A stretch of 8,689 nt of DNA, taken from positions 1 to 8,689 of the forward strand of contig JALOSH010000073.1 in NCBI GenBank assembly GCA_025458545.1. Direction: 5' to 3'. Below are positions 1 to 6,853 of this stretch, piece after piece. Below the pieces are notes generated by a model. The model searched no databases and was not told where the DNA came from. It saw only the letters and a list, made by a program, of their open reading frames with translations. Both the position numbers and the translations under genes were made by a program. This stretch comes from Hydrogenophaga sp. Its GTDB lineage: Bacteria > Pseudomonadota > Gammaproteobacteria > Burkholderiales > Burkholderiaceae. Numbering within the stretch: the stretch's first letter is position 1; each line of letters starts with the position of its first letter.

Positions 1-977
1 CCCAGCGCGGCCTTGATGGCGTTGGTTTCGTTCACATCGCCCAGCGGCGTGGACGTGCCGTGCGCGTTGAGGTAGTCGACCTGGTCGGCGTTCACCCCGG
101 CGTTGCGCAGGGCATTGAGCATGGCGCGGCGCGGGCCGTCCATGTTGGGTGCGGTCATGTGGCCGGCGTCGGCGCTCATGCCATAACCGACCAGCTCGGC
201 GTAGATCTTTGCGCCTCGGGCTTTGGCATGCTCGTACTCTTCAAGCACCATCACACCAGCGCCCTCACCCAGCACAAAACCGTCACGGTCTTTGTCCCAC
301 GGACGGGACGCAGCGGTCGGGTCGTCGTTGCGGGTCGACAGGGCACGCATGGATGCAAAACCACCCACACCCAAGGGCGACACAGTGGCTTCGGAACCAC
401 CCGCCACGATCACGTCTGCGTCGCCGTATTCGATCTTGCGAGCGCCTTCGCCAATGCAATGCAGGCCGGTGGTGCAGGCCGTGACCACCGCGAGGTTCGG
501 TCCCTTGAACCCGTAGCGCATCGACACATGGCCCGAAATCATGTTGATGATCGAGGCTGGCACGAAGAACGGCGAAATGCGGCGAGCGCCGCGGTTCGTG
601 AACTCGGTGTGGGTTTCCTCGATCAGCGGCAGACCGCCGATGCCCGATCCCACGATGCAGCCAATGCGCGTCGCCGCCTCCTCATCCAGTGCGTCGCCCG
701 TAGGCAGACCGGAATCGACAACCGCCTGATGGGCCGCTGCAATGCCGTAATGGATGAAGGTGTCCATCGTCCGCGCCTCTTTGGCGCTGATGTAGGACTC
801 CAGATCGAATCCCTTCACTTCACCCGCAATCTTGCAGGAGAAGGTGGACGCATCGAACCGGGTGATGAGGCCGATGCCGGATTGACCAGCGAGGATATTG
901 GCCCAGGCCCCAGCCACCGTGTTGCCCACGGGACTGACACAGCCCAGACCGGTCACGACGACGCGGCGACGGCTCAT
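1..977 (-). CDS. fabF: 3-oxoacyl-ACP synthase II, partial (3' end outside window)
   Basis: This is the elongating condensing enzyme of type II fatty acid synthesis. It joins malonyl-ACP to a growing acyl-ACP in the cytoplasm. The frame is open from the ATG at 977 to the window edge, giving 325 codons of an expected 410 or so. I translated it by hand and saw no break. The N-terminus begins [12 protein letters not shown]. The nucleophile Cys168 sits in VTACTTG and the first catalytic His306 in NAHGTSTP. The second histidine lies beyond the window. [14 protein letters not shown] and [12 protein letters not shown] are typical of FabF rather than FabB. The start lies 7 nt after the acpP stop with only a weak GAAG-like ribosome site, so translational coupling to acpP is likely. 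Identification is firm; the missing C-terminus cannot be judged. Confidence 0.96.
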   Translation of the reverse strand, partial: MSRRRVVVTGLGCVSPVGNTVAGAWANILAGQSGIGLITRFDASTFSCKIAGEVKGFDLESYISAKEARTMDTFIHYGIAAAHQAVVDSGLPTGDALDEEAATRIGCIVGSGIGGLPLIEETHTEFTNRGARRISPFFVPASIINMISGHVSMRYGFKGPNLAVVTACTTGLHCIGEGARKIEYGDADVIVAGGSEATVSPLGVGGFASMRALSTRNDDPTAASRPWDKDRDGFVLGEGAGVMVLEEYEHAKARGAKIYAELVGYGMSADAGHMTAPNMDGPRRAMLNALRNAGVNADQVDYLNAHGTSTPLGDVNETNAIKAAL

Positions 978-984
978 GTGGGCT

Positions 985-1344
<360 letters not shown>

Positions 1345-2106
1345 TCAAGCCATGAACATGCCACCGTTGACGTGCAGTTCCTGCCCGGTCACATAGGCTG
1401 CCTGAGGGCTGGCCAGGTACGACACCGCGTGCGCGATGTCGGCGGGTTTGCCGAGGTGTCCCAGCGGAATCTGCACCAGCAAGGCTTTTTGCTGCTCTTC
1501 GGGCAGGGCGGCGGTCATGTCGGTTTCAATGAAACCCGGCGCCACGCAGTTGACGGTGATGTTGCGGCTGCCGAGTTCGCGGGCCAGCGCGCGCGTCATG
1601 CCGGCCACGCCGGCCTTGGCGGCCGCGTAGTTGGCCTGCCCCGGATTGCCCGAAGCCCCCACCACGCTGGTGATGCTGATGATGCGGCCGTAGCGCTGTT
1701 TCATCATCGGACGGATGACCGCGCGGCTCATGCGGAAGACCGCCTTGAGGTTGGTGTCCAGCACGGCGTCCCAGTCATCGTCTTTCAACCGCATGGCGAG
1801 CATGTCTCGGGTGATGCCGGCATTGTTCACCAGCACCTGCAAGCCGCCATAGGCCTTGGTGATCTCGTCGATCAGTGCCTCGGCGGCCGTAGCGTCGTTC
1901 ACATCCAGTTTGGCACCGCGGCAACCGGGCGCTGCGCCGGGCACAGACGCCAGAGCGGCAGAAATCTTGGCCGCACCCTCGTCGCTCGTGGCGGTGCCAA
2001 TGACCACCAGGCCCTTGGCCACCAGCTCGTGCGCGATCGCCGCACCGATGCCGCGCGAGGCGCCGGTCACCAGGGCCACCTGGCCCGCAAATTTCACTTC
2101 AGACAT
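1345..2106 (-). CDS. fabG: 3-oxoacyl-ACP reductase
   Basis: This 253-residue short-chain dehydrogenase reduces 3-oxoacyl-ACP with NADPH, the first reductive step of each elongation cycle. The Rossmann nucleotide site TGASRGIG is at residues 14-21 and NNAG at 94-97. The catalytic set Asn119, Ser147, Tyr160 and Lys164 is complete (YAAAK motif). The C-terminus LHVNGGMFMA is typical of FabG. It is about 9 residues longer than E. coli FabG because of an Ala/Pro/Gly-rich loop near residues 50-63. The ATG at 2106 follows a GGAG site (2115-2118) by 8 nt. It sits 27 nt after fabD. The position between fabD and acpP supports the biosynthetic FabG rather than one of the many paralogous dehydrogenases. 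Confidence 0.97.
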   Translation of the reverse strand: MSEVKFAGQVALVTGASRGIGAAIAHELVAKGLVVIGTATSDEGAAKISAALASVPGAAPGCRGAKLDVNDATAAEALIDEITKAYGGLQVLVNNAGITRDMLAMRLKDDDWDAVLDTNLKAVFRMSRAVIRPMMKQRYGRIISITSVVGASGNPGQANYAAAKAGVAGMTRALARELGSRNITVNCVAPGFIETDMTAALPEEQQKALLVQIPLGHLGKPADIAHAVSYLASPQAAYVTGQELHVNGGMFMA

Positions 2107-2133
2107 CGATAAGGCTCCAGAACAGCGGGCTTG

Positions 2134-3084
2134 TCAGGCCAGCAGGGTTTTCACCTCGGCCAGCGAGGCCGGGTCAAACAAGGCGGCACCGGTCAGTTCG
2201 GCGTCGATGCGCTTGACCAGACCGGCCAGCACCTTGCCCGGGCCGCATTCGACCAGGGTGTGCACGCCGCGCGCCTTGATCGCGCCCACGCACTCCACCC
2301 AGCGCACCGGGCCAAAAGCCTGCCGGAACAGCGCATCGCGGATGCGATCCGCGTCGGTTTCCACCGAGACGTCGATGTTGTTGATCACAGCAATCTGAGG
2401 ACTCGCAAAGGCGGTGGCGGCCAGGCGCTCGCGCAGCTTGTCGGCGGCAGGCTTCATCAAGCTTGAATGGAAAGGGGCCGACACCGGCAGCGGGAGGGCG
2501 CGCTTCGCACCATTGGCCTTGAGCACCTCGCAGGCTTTTTCGACCGCTGCCTTGCTGCCGGCGATCACGGTTTGCGAAGGATCGTTGAAGTTGGCCGCCT
2601 CGACCACCTCGCCACTCCCGGCGGCGAACTGGGCCCGCGCCTCGGCGCAACCGGCTTTGACCTTTTCTGAATCCATGCCCAGGATGGCGGCCATGGCACC
2701 CGTGCCGACCGGCACCGCCTCCTGCATCGCCGCGGCACGGAAGCGCACCAACGGCGCGGCCTGCGCCAGCGTCAACACACCCGAGGCGACCAGCGCGCTG
2801 TACTCACCCAGCGAATGCCCGGCCACGGCCGCCGGCAGCGCACCGCCCTCGGCACGCCACACCCGCCAGGCGGCCACACCGGCCACCAGCATCACCGGCT
2901 GCGTGTTGGTGGTCAGCGCCAGCGCTTCTTTGGGTCCTTGGTTGATCAGCCGCGCCAGGTCCTCGCCCATGGCGTCGGAAGCTTCGTTGAGGGTTTCGCG
3001 CACAGCCGGGTGGTCGCCCCAGGCGTCGAGCATGCCGACGGATTGCGATCCCTGGCCTGGAAAGACAAAAGCGAACGGTTTCAT
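2134..3084 (-). CDS. fabD: Malonyl-CoA:ACP transacylase
   Basis: This 316-residue enzyme moves malonyl groups from coenzyme A to ACP, supplying the extender unit for FabH and FabF. The N-terminus carries FPGQGSQ (residues 8-14), which includes the oxyanion-hole glutamine. The nucleophile is Ser91 in GHSLGE, the malonate-binding Arg is residue 116, and the catalytic His206 lies in VSAPFHSSLM. All expected residues are present and the length is close to the family's usual 305-315. The start codon has no visible Shine-Dalgarno sequence: the 35 nt between fabH and fabD are T- and C-rich and hold a six-T run just after a short AGCC/GGCT stem. Translation may depend on coupling to fabH. Identification is firm. 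Confidence 0.97.
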   Translation of the reverse strand: MKPFAFVFPGQGSQSVGMLDAWGDHPAVRETLNEASDAMGEDLARLINQGPKEALALTTNTQPVMLVAGVAAWRVWRAEGGALPAAVAGHSLGEYSALVASGVLTLAQAAPLVRFRAAAMQEAVPVGTGAMAAILGMDSEKVKAGCAEARAQFAAGSGEVVEAANFNDPSQTVIAGSKAAVEKACEVLKANGAKRALPLPVSAPFHSSLMKPAADKLRERLAATAFASPQIAVINNIDVSVETDADRIRDALFRQAFGPVRWVECVGAIKARGVHTLVECGPGKVLAGLVKRIDAELTGAALFDPASLAEVKTLLA

Positions 3085-3119
3085 GGGTGTTGAATGAGAA
3101 AAAAGCCGCTGGGCAAGGC

Positions 3120-4097
3120 TCAGAAGTCGAGGAGCACCGCACCCCAGGTGAACCCACCGCCCACCCCTTCGAGCAGCAAGGTGTCGCCCGACTGAATTCG
3201 CCCCGCGCGCACCGCGTGGTCCAGCGCCAGCGGAATGGAGGCCGCCGAGGTGTTGCCGTGCTCATCCACCGTCACCACCACCTTGTCCATGGGCAGTTTC
3301 AGCTTCTTGGCCGTGCTCTGCATGATGCGGATGTTGGCCTGGTGCGGAATCAGCCAGTCGACATCGGCCGCGCTTTTGCCAGCCTTGGCCAGAACGGCGC
3401 GGGCGGTGTCTTCCAGCACCCCCACGGCCAGCTTGAACACCGCCTGACCATCCATTTTCAACAACGGATCGCCCAGTATGGCACCGCCCGACACATGGCC
3501 CGGCACACACAGAATACCGGTGTGTTTGCCATCGGCATGGATGTCGGTGGCCAGAATGCCCGGGGTGTCGCTCGCCTCCAGCACCACCGCGCCAGCCCCG
3601 TCGCCAAACAGCACACAGGTGGTCCGATCGGTGAAGTCCAGCAAGCGCGAGAACACCTCGGCACCCACCACCAGGGCCTTGCTGGCGCCGCCGGTGCGGA
3701 TCAGCGAATCGGCCACGGTCAGAGCGTAAATGAAACCGCTGCACACCGCCTGGACATCGAACACCGGGCAACCGGCGATGCCCAGCTTGTGCTGCAGGAT
3801 GGCCGCCGTGGACGGAAACACCATGTCCGGCGTGGAGGTGGCCACGATGATCAGGTCGATCTCGCTGGCCTTCAGGCCCGCGGCATCGAGCGCGCGGCGG
3901 CAGGCGTCGGCGGCCAGGTCGCTGGCAAAAACACCGTCGGCCACGAAATGACGGGCACGGATGCCGGTGCGTTCCACGATCCAGTCGTCGCTGGTCTCCA
4001 CGCCGCGCGCCGCCAGCCTGGACACCATGTCCGCATTGGTCAGGCGCAAAGGTGGCAGGCTGCTGCCAGTGCCGGAGATGCGTGCAAAGCGTGTCAT
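3120..4097 (-). CDS. fabH: 3-oxoacyl-ACP synthase III
   Basis: This 325-residue enzyme condenses acetyl-CoA with malonyl-ACP and so starts fatty acid synthesis. The catalytic triad is complete: Cys119 in QAVCSGF, His252 in IPHQANIRI and Asn282 in [14 protein letters not shown] (residues 42-47) and the glycine-rich end [13 protein letters not shown] are characteristic. It is 8 residues longer than the E. coli enzyme, with the difference spread over small N-terminal loops. The ATG at 4097 lies 23 nt after the plsX stop and is preceded by a pyrimidine-rich stretch without a Shine-Dalgarno match. No better upstream start was found. Coupling to plsX translation would explain this. The complete triad excludes a PhaB/KAS-like relic. 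Confidence 0.97.
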   Translation of the reverse strand: MTRFARISGTGSSLPPLRLTNADMVSRLAARGVETSDDWIVERTGIRARHFVADGVFASDLAADACRRALDAAGLKASEIDLIIVATSTPDMVFPSTAAILQHKLGIAGCPVFDVQAVCSGFIYALTVADSLIRTGGASKALVVGAEVFSRLLDFTDRTTCVLFGDGAGAVVLEASDTPGILATDIHADGKHTGILCVPGHVSGGAILGDPLLKMDGQAVFKLAVGVLEDTARAVLAKAGKSAADVDWLIPHQANIRIMQSTAKKLKLPMDKVVVTVDEHGNTSAASIPLALDHAVRAGRIQSGDTLLLEGVGGGFTWGAVLLDF

Positions 4098-4120
4098 GCG
4101 GGAAGGGACAGGATGGTGGA

Positions 4121-5182
4121 TCAGATGGTGGGGATGCTTTTGAGGTCGCTCGGCACCGCGTCCGGCGAAATCAGCTGGGCCGCGTGCGCAATGCGCTGCT
4201 GCACACTCTCCAGCAACTGATTGTGGGCCGCATCATAAGCCCGGGCCAGCGCCTGCTCAAAAGCAAAAGCGTCGGCCGAACCATGGCTCTTGAACACCAG
4301 TCCCCGCAGACCCAACAGGGCCGCACCGTTGTAGCGGCGGTAATCTGCGCGTTTTTTGAAGGCATTTAACACCGGATAAGCACAGATAGCCGCCAGTTTG
4401 GTCAACCAGTTGCGAGAAAACTCTTGCTTGATGAAGCCCGCCAGCATGGTGGCCACGCCCTCGCTCGCCTTCAGTGCCGCGTTGCCCACAAAACCGTCGC
4501 ACACAACGATGTCGGTGGTGCCCTTGAAAATGTCGTTGCCTTCGACATTCCCAAAAAAATTCAGATCGCCGGTGTTGGACGCATTTCGCAGCAGTACACC
4601 GGTTTTTTTGATGACTTCGCTGCCTTTGATGACTTCTTCGCCCACGTTGAGCAATCCGACGGTAGGCTCAGCCTTGCCGGAAATGGCGACCACCAACGCC
4701 GACCCCATGACGGCAAACTGGAGCAGGTGTTCTGCGGTGCAGTCCACATTGGCGCCCAGGTCCAGCACCGTGGTGGCGCCACCTTTGGCGTTGGGCAACT
4801 GGGATGCGATGGCGGGGCGGTCAATGCCATCGAGCGTCTTGAGCACGTAGCGGGAAATCGCCATCAGTGCGCCGGTGTTGCCAGCCGACACCGCCGCCTG
4901 GGCAGCACCCGCCTTGACCTGCTGGACCGCCACCCGCATCGACGAGTCTTTCTTCTTGCGCAGCGCCACCTCCACCGGGTCGTCCATGGCCACGACCTCG
5001 CTGGCGGGCACCACACGGCAGCGCACGTTGTTGAGCAACTGGGGCCAAGCCTGAAAAGTTTGCGGCAACCCCACCAGCAGCAACTGGGCCTGTGGATGGC
5101 TGGCCAGAAAAGCCTCGCAGGCAGGCAGCGTGGCCGCCGGGCCGACATCGCCTCCCATGCAGTCCACAGCGATGGTGATCAT
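4121..5182 (-). CDS. plsX: Phosphate acyltransferase PlsX
   Basis: PlsX turns acyl-ACP and phosphate into acyl-phosphate, the donor that PlsY uses to acylate glycerol-3-phosphate. It is a peripheral membrane enzyme. The 353-residue product shows the family blocks in order: DCMGGD (7-12), [17 protein letters not shown] (66-82), SAGNTGALM (99-107), DLGANVDC (141-148), NVGEE (179-183), FGNVEG (210-215) and DGFVGN (229-234). The ATG at 5182 is chosen because the protein then starts MITIAVD, the family's normal beginning, with GGAA (5193-5190) 7 nt upstream. Upstream in-frame ATGs at 5235 and 5287 would place the terminator hairpin inside the gene. Two seven-base homopolymers (4553-4559 and 4603-4609) occur in the coding sequence but do not disturb it. 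Confidence 0.97.
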   Translation of the reverse strand: MITIAVDCMGGDVGPAATLPACEAFLASHPQAQLLLVGLPQTFQAWPQLLNNVRCRVVPASEVVAMDDPVEVALRKKKDSSMRVAVQQVKAGAAQAAVSAGNTGALMAISRYVLKTLDGIDRPAIASQLPNAKGGATTVLDLGANVDCTAEHLLQFAVMGSALVVAISGKAEPTVGLLNVGEEVIKGSEVIKKTGVLLRNASNTGDLNFFGNVEGNDIFKGTTDIVVCDGFVGNAALKASEGVATMLAGFIKQEFSRNWLTKLAAICAYPVLNAFKKRADYRRYNGAALLGLRGLVFKSHGSADAFAFEQALARAYDAAHNQLLESVQQRIAHAAQLISPDAVPSDLKSIPTI

Positions 5183-5199
5183 GACGAAGTTCCGGTGTG

Positions 5200-5214
5200 G
5201 GCGCTCAAAGCGCC
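5200..5214 (-). other. Small stem-loop just ahead of plsX ribosome site
   Basis: A perfect 6-bp inverted repeat, GGCGCT-3 nt-AGCGCC, lies between the rpmF terminator and the plsX ribosome site. In a transcript that reads through the terminator it would form a short GC-rich hairpin ending 6 nt before GGAA. It might affect plsX translation or protect the 5' end of a processed message. There is no T-run, so it is not itself a terminator. Function is not known. Confidence 0.35.
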
Positions 5215-5222
5215 ACAAAATG

Positions 5223-5249
5223 AAAAAAGCCCGCATGGTGCATGCGGGC
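5223..5249 (-). terminator. Intrinsic terminator after rpmF
   Basis: On the minus strand a perfect 9-bp stem, GCCCGCATG with CATGCGGGC, closes a 3-nt loop and is followed directly by six T residues (5228-5223). This is a textbook Rho-independent terminator. It works only in the minus direction, because the other side has the A-run before the stem. It lies 67 nt past the rpmF stop and 40 nt before the plsX start, so it divides yceD-rpmF from plsX-fab. I see no convincing promoter between it and plsX, so it may act as a partial attenuator. Confidence 0.9.
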
Positions 5250-5316
5250 CTGGGCCATTGCCGTGACTTCTTCGCCCGGCGCGACACCGCGACCAGGCTG
5301 GGAATCCAGGGTCAAT

Positions 5317-5499
5317 TCAGGCTTCGGACTTGTTTTTGAGCACCTGGCGACCACGGTAGAAGCCATTGGGGCTGATGTGGTGACGCAGGTGGATTTCGCC
5401 GGTGGTGGGTTCGACCGCGATGCCGGGCACGTTCAGTGCGTTGTGCGAACGGTGCATGCCGCGCTTGGAAGGGGACTTTTTGTTTTGCTGGACGGCCAT
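5317..5499 (-). CDS. rpmF: Large ribosomal subunit protein bL32
   Basis: This 60-residue basic protein is a structural part of the 50S subunit. The N-terminus [20 protein letters not shown] is diagnostic of bL32, and the rest ([20 protein letters not shown]) fits betaproteobacterial forms. It has no cysteine, so it is the zinc-independent type. The ATG at 5499 has a strong ribosome site, AGGAG (5510-5506), with 6-nt spacing. It has its own strong promoter about 95 nt upstream, and an intrinsic terminator follows it. This suits a highly expressed ribosomal protein set inside a lipid gene cluster. The yceD-rpmF-plsX order is conserved in many proteobacteria. Confidence 0.98.
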   Translation of the reverse strand: MAVQQNKKSPSKRGMHRSHNALNVPGIAVEPTTGEIHLRHHISPNGFYRGRQVLKNKSEA

Positions 5500-5550
5500 G
5501 GAGGGCTCCTGAAATCGGTGGGTCTAGGGGTGCGCCTGATCCCGGAATGG

Positions 5551-5571
5551 TTTGGCACACCAAGGTGCAAA
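5551..5571 (-). other. Hairpin in the rpmF leader
   Basis: Within the expected 5' untranslated region of rpmF, GCAC (5555-5558) pairs with GTGC (5565-5568) and TTT (5551-5553) with AAA (5569-5571), with one bulged base and a 6-nt loop. It could be a leader structure for control or stability. I know of no established bL32 leader element to compare it with, and the pairing is short. Confidence 0.3.
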
Positions 5572-5594
5572 CGGATACCAGCGCAAAGCCGTGC

Positions 5595-5624
5595 ATTATA
5601 GCCCGAAGCAGAGACATCCTCCAA
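5595..5624 (-). promoter_or_regulatory. Sigma-70-type promoter of rpmF
   Basis: A perfect -10 box TATAAT (5600-5595) is preceded by TTGGAG (5624-5619), a half match to the -35 consensus, with an 18-nt spacer. Transcription would begin near 5588, giving a leader of roughly 90 nt before the rpmF ATG. The position directly upstream of a ribosomal protein gene, in a 157-nt gap between yceD and rpmF, supports it. The strong -10 and weak -35 leave open that an activator or growth-rate control matters. Confidence 0.7.
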
Positions 5625-5653
5625 ATCGAGAGGCCCCAGCTGGGATCAGGCAC

Positions 5654-6214
5654 TCACTTCTTGAGTTTTGCCAGCTCGGCAAACGGGTTTCTGCGCGGCG
5701 CAGCATCGGCCTCGCTCAGCAGTGCGGCATCGCCCGCCTGCATCACCACCGGTTCCGGGCAGGTGTCGTGCATGGGCACCAGCGGCAAGGCCATCAGCAG
5801 CTCGTCTTCCAGCAGCTCGTGCAGACTGGGCCGTGGCTCCAGCGCCAGCACGTCCTCTTCACAATCGTCGTCTTCTCTTTCAGCGGTGGCTTCATCGGCC
5901 ACAAAACGGAACCAGCGGTCGATCTCCAGCGGGGCGTCGACGGCGCCCAGACAGCGTTGGCACGAAAGCGGCACCACCCCGTGCGCCTGCAACCGGAGCC
6001 AGACCGCCTCGCGACCATCGGCCGCGGGGCGCAATTCGCCCGACGCCTGCCACGTCACGGCCAAGGGGGCGGTGTCGGCTGTGGGCATCGTTTCTTCGGA
6101 CAAACGCTCGAACCGGGCCAGTGGTTCCACGGCCTGCAGATGGGCTTCGGCCTGGGCAAACGCGCGCACATCCAGGCGATCGGCGTTCCAGACGGCGTTG
6201 GGCTTGTGCTTCAT
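5654..6214 (-). CDS. yceD: YceD family protein (DUF177)
   Basis: The 186-residue product belongs to the YceD/DUF177 family, which sits next to rpmF in many bacteria. Plant homologues are needed for 23S rRNA accumulation, so a role in large-subunit rRNA maturation is inferred. The central motif PLSCQRCLG supplies a Cys85-x2-Cys88 pair, and another cysteine occurs in DTCPEP at 152. The stretch at residues 107-121 is strongly acidic, and the C-terminus NPFAELAKLKK is the conserved family ending. The ATG at 6214 gives the usual length. It has no clear Shine-Dalgarno sequence; the preceding bases read CACTGCCCGC. It is divergent from maf across 36 nt. The name is secure by motif and neighbourhood, but the biochemical role is not established. 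Confidence 0.92.
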   Translation of the reverse strand: MKHKPNAVWNADRLDVRAFAQAEAHLQAVEPLARFERLSEETMPTADTAPLAVTWQASGELRPAADGREAVWLRLQAHGVVPLSCQRCLGAVDAPLEIDRWFRFVADEATAEREDDDCEEDVLALEPRPSLHELLEDELLMALPLVPMHDTCPEPVVMQAGDAALLSEADAAPRRNPFAELAKLKK

Positions 6215-6253
6215 GCGGGCAGTGTAAAAGAATGCAGGGAAAATACCCGCATG
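6212..6253. promoter_or_regulatory. Divergent yceD/maf start region with start-codon palindrome
   Basis: The 36 nt between the two divergent start codons must hold control signals for both genes, or those signals lie inside the genes. A perfect 8-bp inverted repeat, CATGCGGG (6212-6219) and CCCGCATG (6246-6253), includes both start codons. AGGGA (6236-6240) is a plausible ribosome site for maf, but no such site is visible for yceD. AT-rich pieces TAAAAG (6225-6230, plus) and TATTTT (6245-6240, minus) are weak -10 candidates without good -35 partners. Confidence 0.4.
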
Positions 6254-6853
6254 CCAGACCGCCCCTCCCCATCAAGCCGCCCCCTGATCCTGGGATCCAC
6301 CTCACGCTACCGCCAGGAACTGCTGTCCCGCCTGCGCATTCCGTTTGACACCGACAGCCCGCGGGTGGACGAAACCCCGCAGCCGGGCGAACAGCCTGCC
6401 GACCTGGCCCGGCGGCTGGCGCTGGCCAAAGCCCGCGAGGTGGCCCGCCGCCACCCGTCGGCGGTGGTGATCGGCAGCGATCAGGTGGCCGACCTGCACG
6501 GTGAACCGCTGGGCAAACCCGGCACCCACGAGCGTGCCGTGGCCCAGTTGCAACGCATGCGGGGCGAAACGGTGGTGTTCCAGACCGCGCTGGCCGTGGT
6601 CTGCCTGGACACCGGGTTCGAGCAGGTCGATCTGGCACCGGTCAGCGTGGTGTTCCGCCCGCTAAGCGATACCGAGATCGAGCACTACCTGCGCACCGAA
6701 CAGCCTTACGACTGCGCCGGCAGCGCCAAAAGCGAAGGCCTGGGGATCGCTCTGCTGGAGCGCATCGACAACGACGATCCGACCGCGCTGGTGGGCTTGC
6801 CACTGATCCGCACCTGCCGCATGATCCGCGCCGCCGGAGTGCATGTTCTGTGA
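6251..6853 (+). CDS. yceF: Maf family nucleotide pyrophosphatase, YceF type
   Basis: Maf proteins hydrolyse nucleoside triphosphates to monophosphates. The YceF branch prefers 7-methyl-GTP, so this is probably a house-cleaning enzyme for a methylated nucleotide. The 200-residue product has the Maf phosphate-binding start LILGSTSRYRQELL (12-25), VDETP (39-43), the catalytic-base region IGSDQV (75-80) with Asp78, and GKP (89-91). The later block with CAGSAKSEGLGIALLERI and LVGLPLI matches the YceF subgroup closely. The ATG at 6251 has AGGGA at 6236-6240. The divergent placement beside yceD-rpmF is the usual yceF context. Its stop codon overlaps the next gene's GTG start by 4 nt, indicating an operon. 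Substrate choice is inferred from subgroup similarity. Confidence 0.94.
   Translation: MPDRPSPSSRPLILGSTSRYRQELLSRLRIPFDTDSPRVDETPQPGEQPADLARRLALAKAREVARRHPSAVVIGSDQVADLHGEPLGKPGTHERAVAQLQRMRGETVVFQTALAVVCLDTGFEQVDLAPVSVVFRPLSDTEIEHYLRTEQPYDCAGSAKSEGLGIALLERIDNDDPTALVGLPLIRTCRMIRAAGVHVL

Larger units (their letters stand above)
5534..5651. repeat. 10-bp perfect inverted repeat bracketing the rpmF promoter
   Basis: GCCTGATCCC at 5534-5543 is matched by its exact reverse complement GGGATCAGGC at 5642-5651, with 98 nt between. The right arm begins 2 nt past the yceD stop codon and the left arm is in the rpmF leader, so the rpmF promoter lies between them. The right arm overlaps a 10-bp palindrome, CCCAGCTGGG (5635-5644). 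The arms could be paired binding sites, or could pair in RNA that reads through from yceD. Chance similarity is possible: a rough estimate for a 10-bp match in a gap of this size is about one in a hundred. Confidence 0.5.

Noticed and set aside
3087..4220. 377-codon open frame on the plus strand opposite fabH
   Set aside because: It is antisense to an intact fabH with a complete catalytic triad, and its His/Gln/Gly-rich composition is the usual shadow of a GC-rich gene.
4553..4609. Two seven-base homopolymers in plsX, considered as programmed frameshift or transcript slippage sites
   Set aside because: The A-run is read ATC AAA AAA ACC, the wrong phase for a -1 slippery heptamer, and the T-run only encodes Phe-Phe. 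The PlsX frame is intact, and no useful alternative frame follows.
5552..6250. Long open frame upstream of and in frame with maf, which would give a 433-residue protein
   Set aside because: The upstream part is antisense to yceD and the rpmF leader and shows no recognisable motif. The Maf family start fits the ATG at 6251, which has its own ribosome site.
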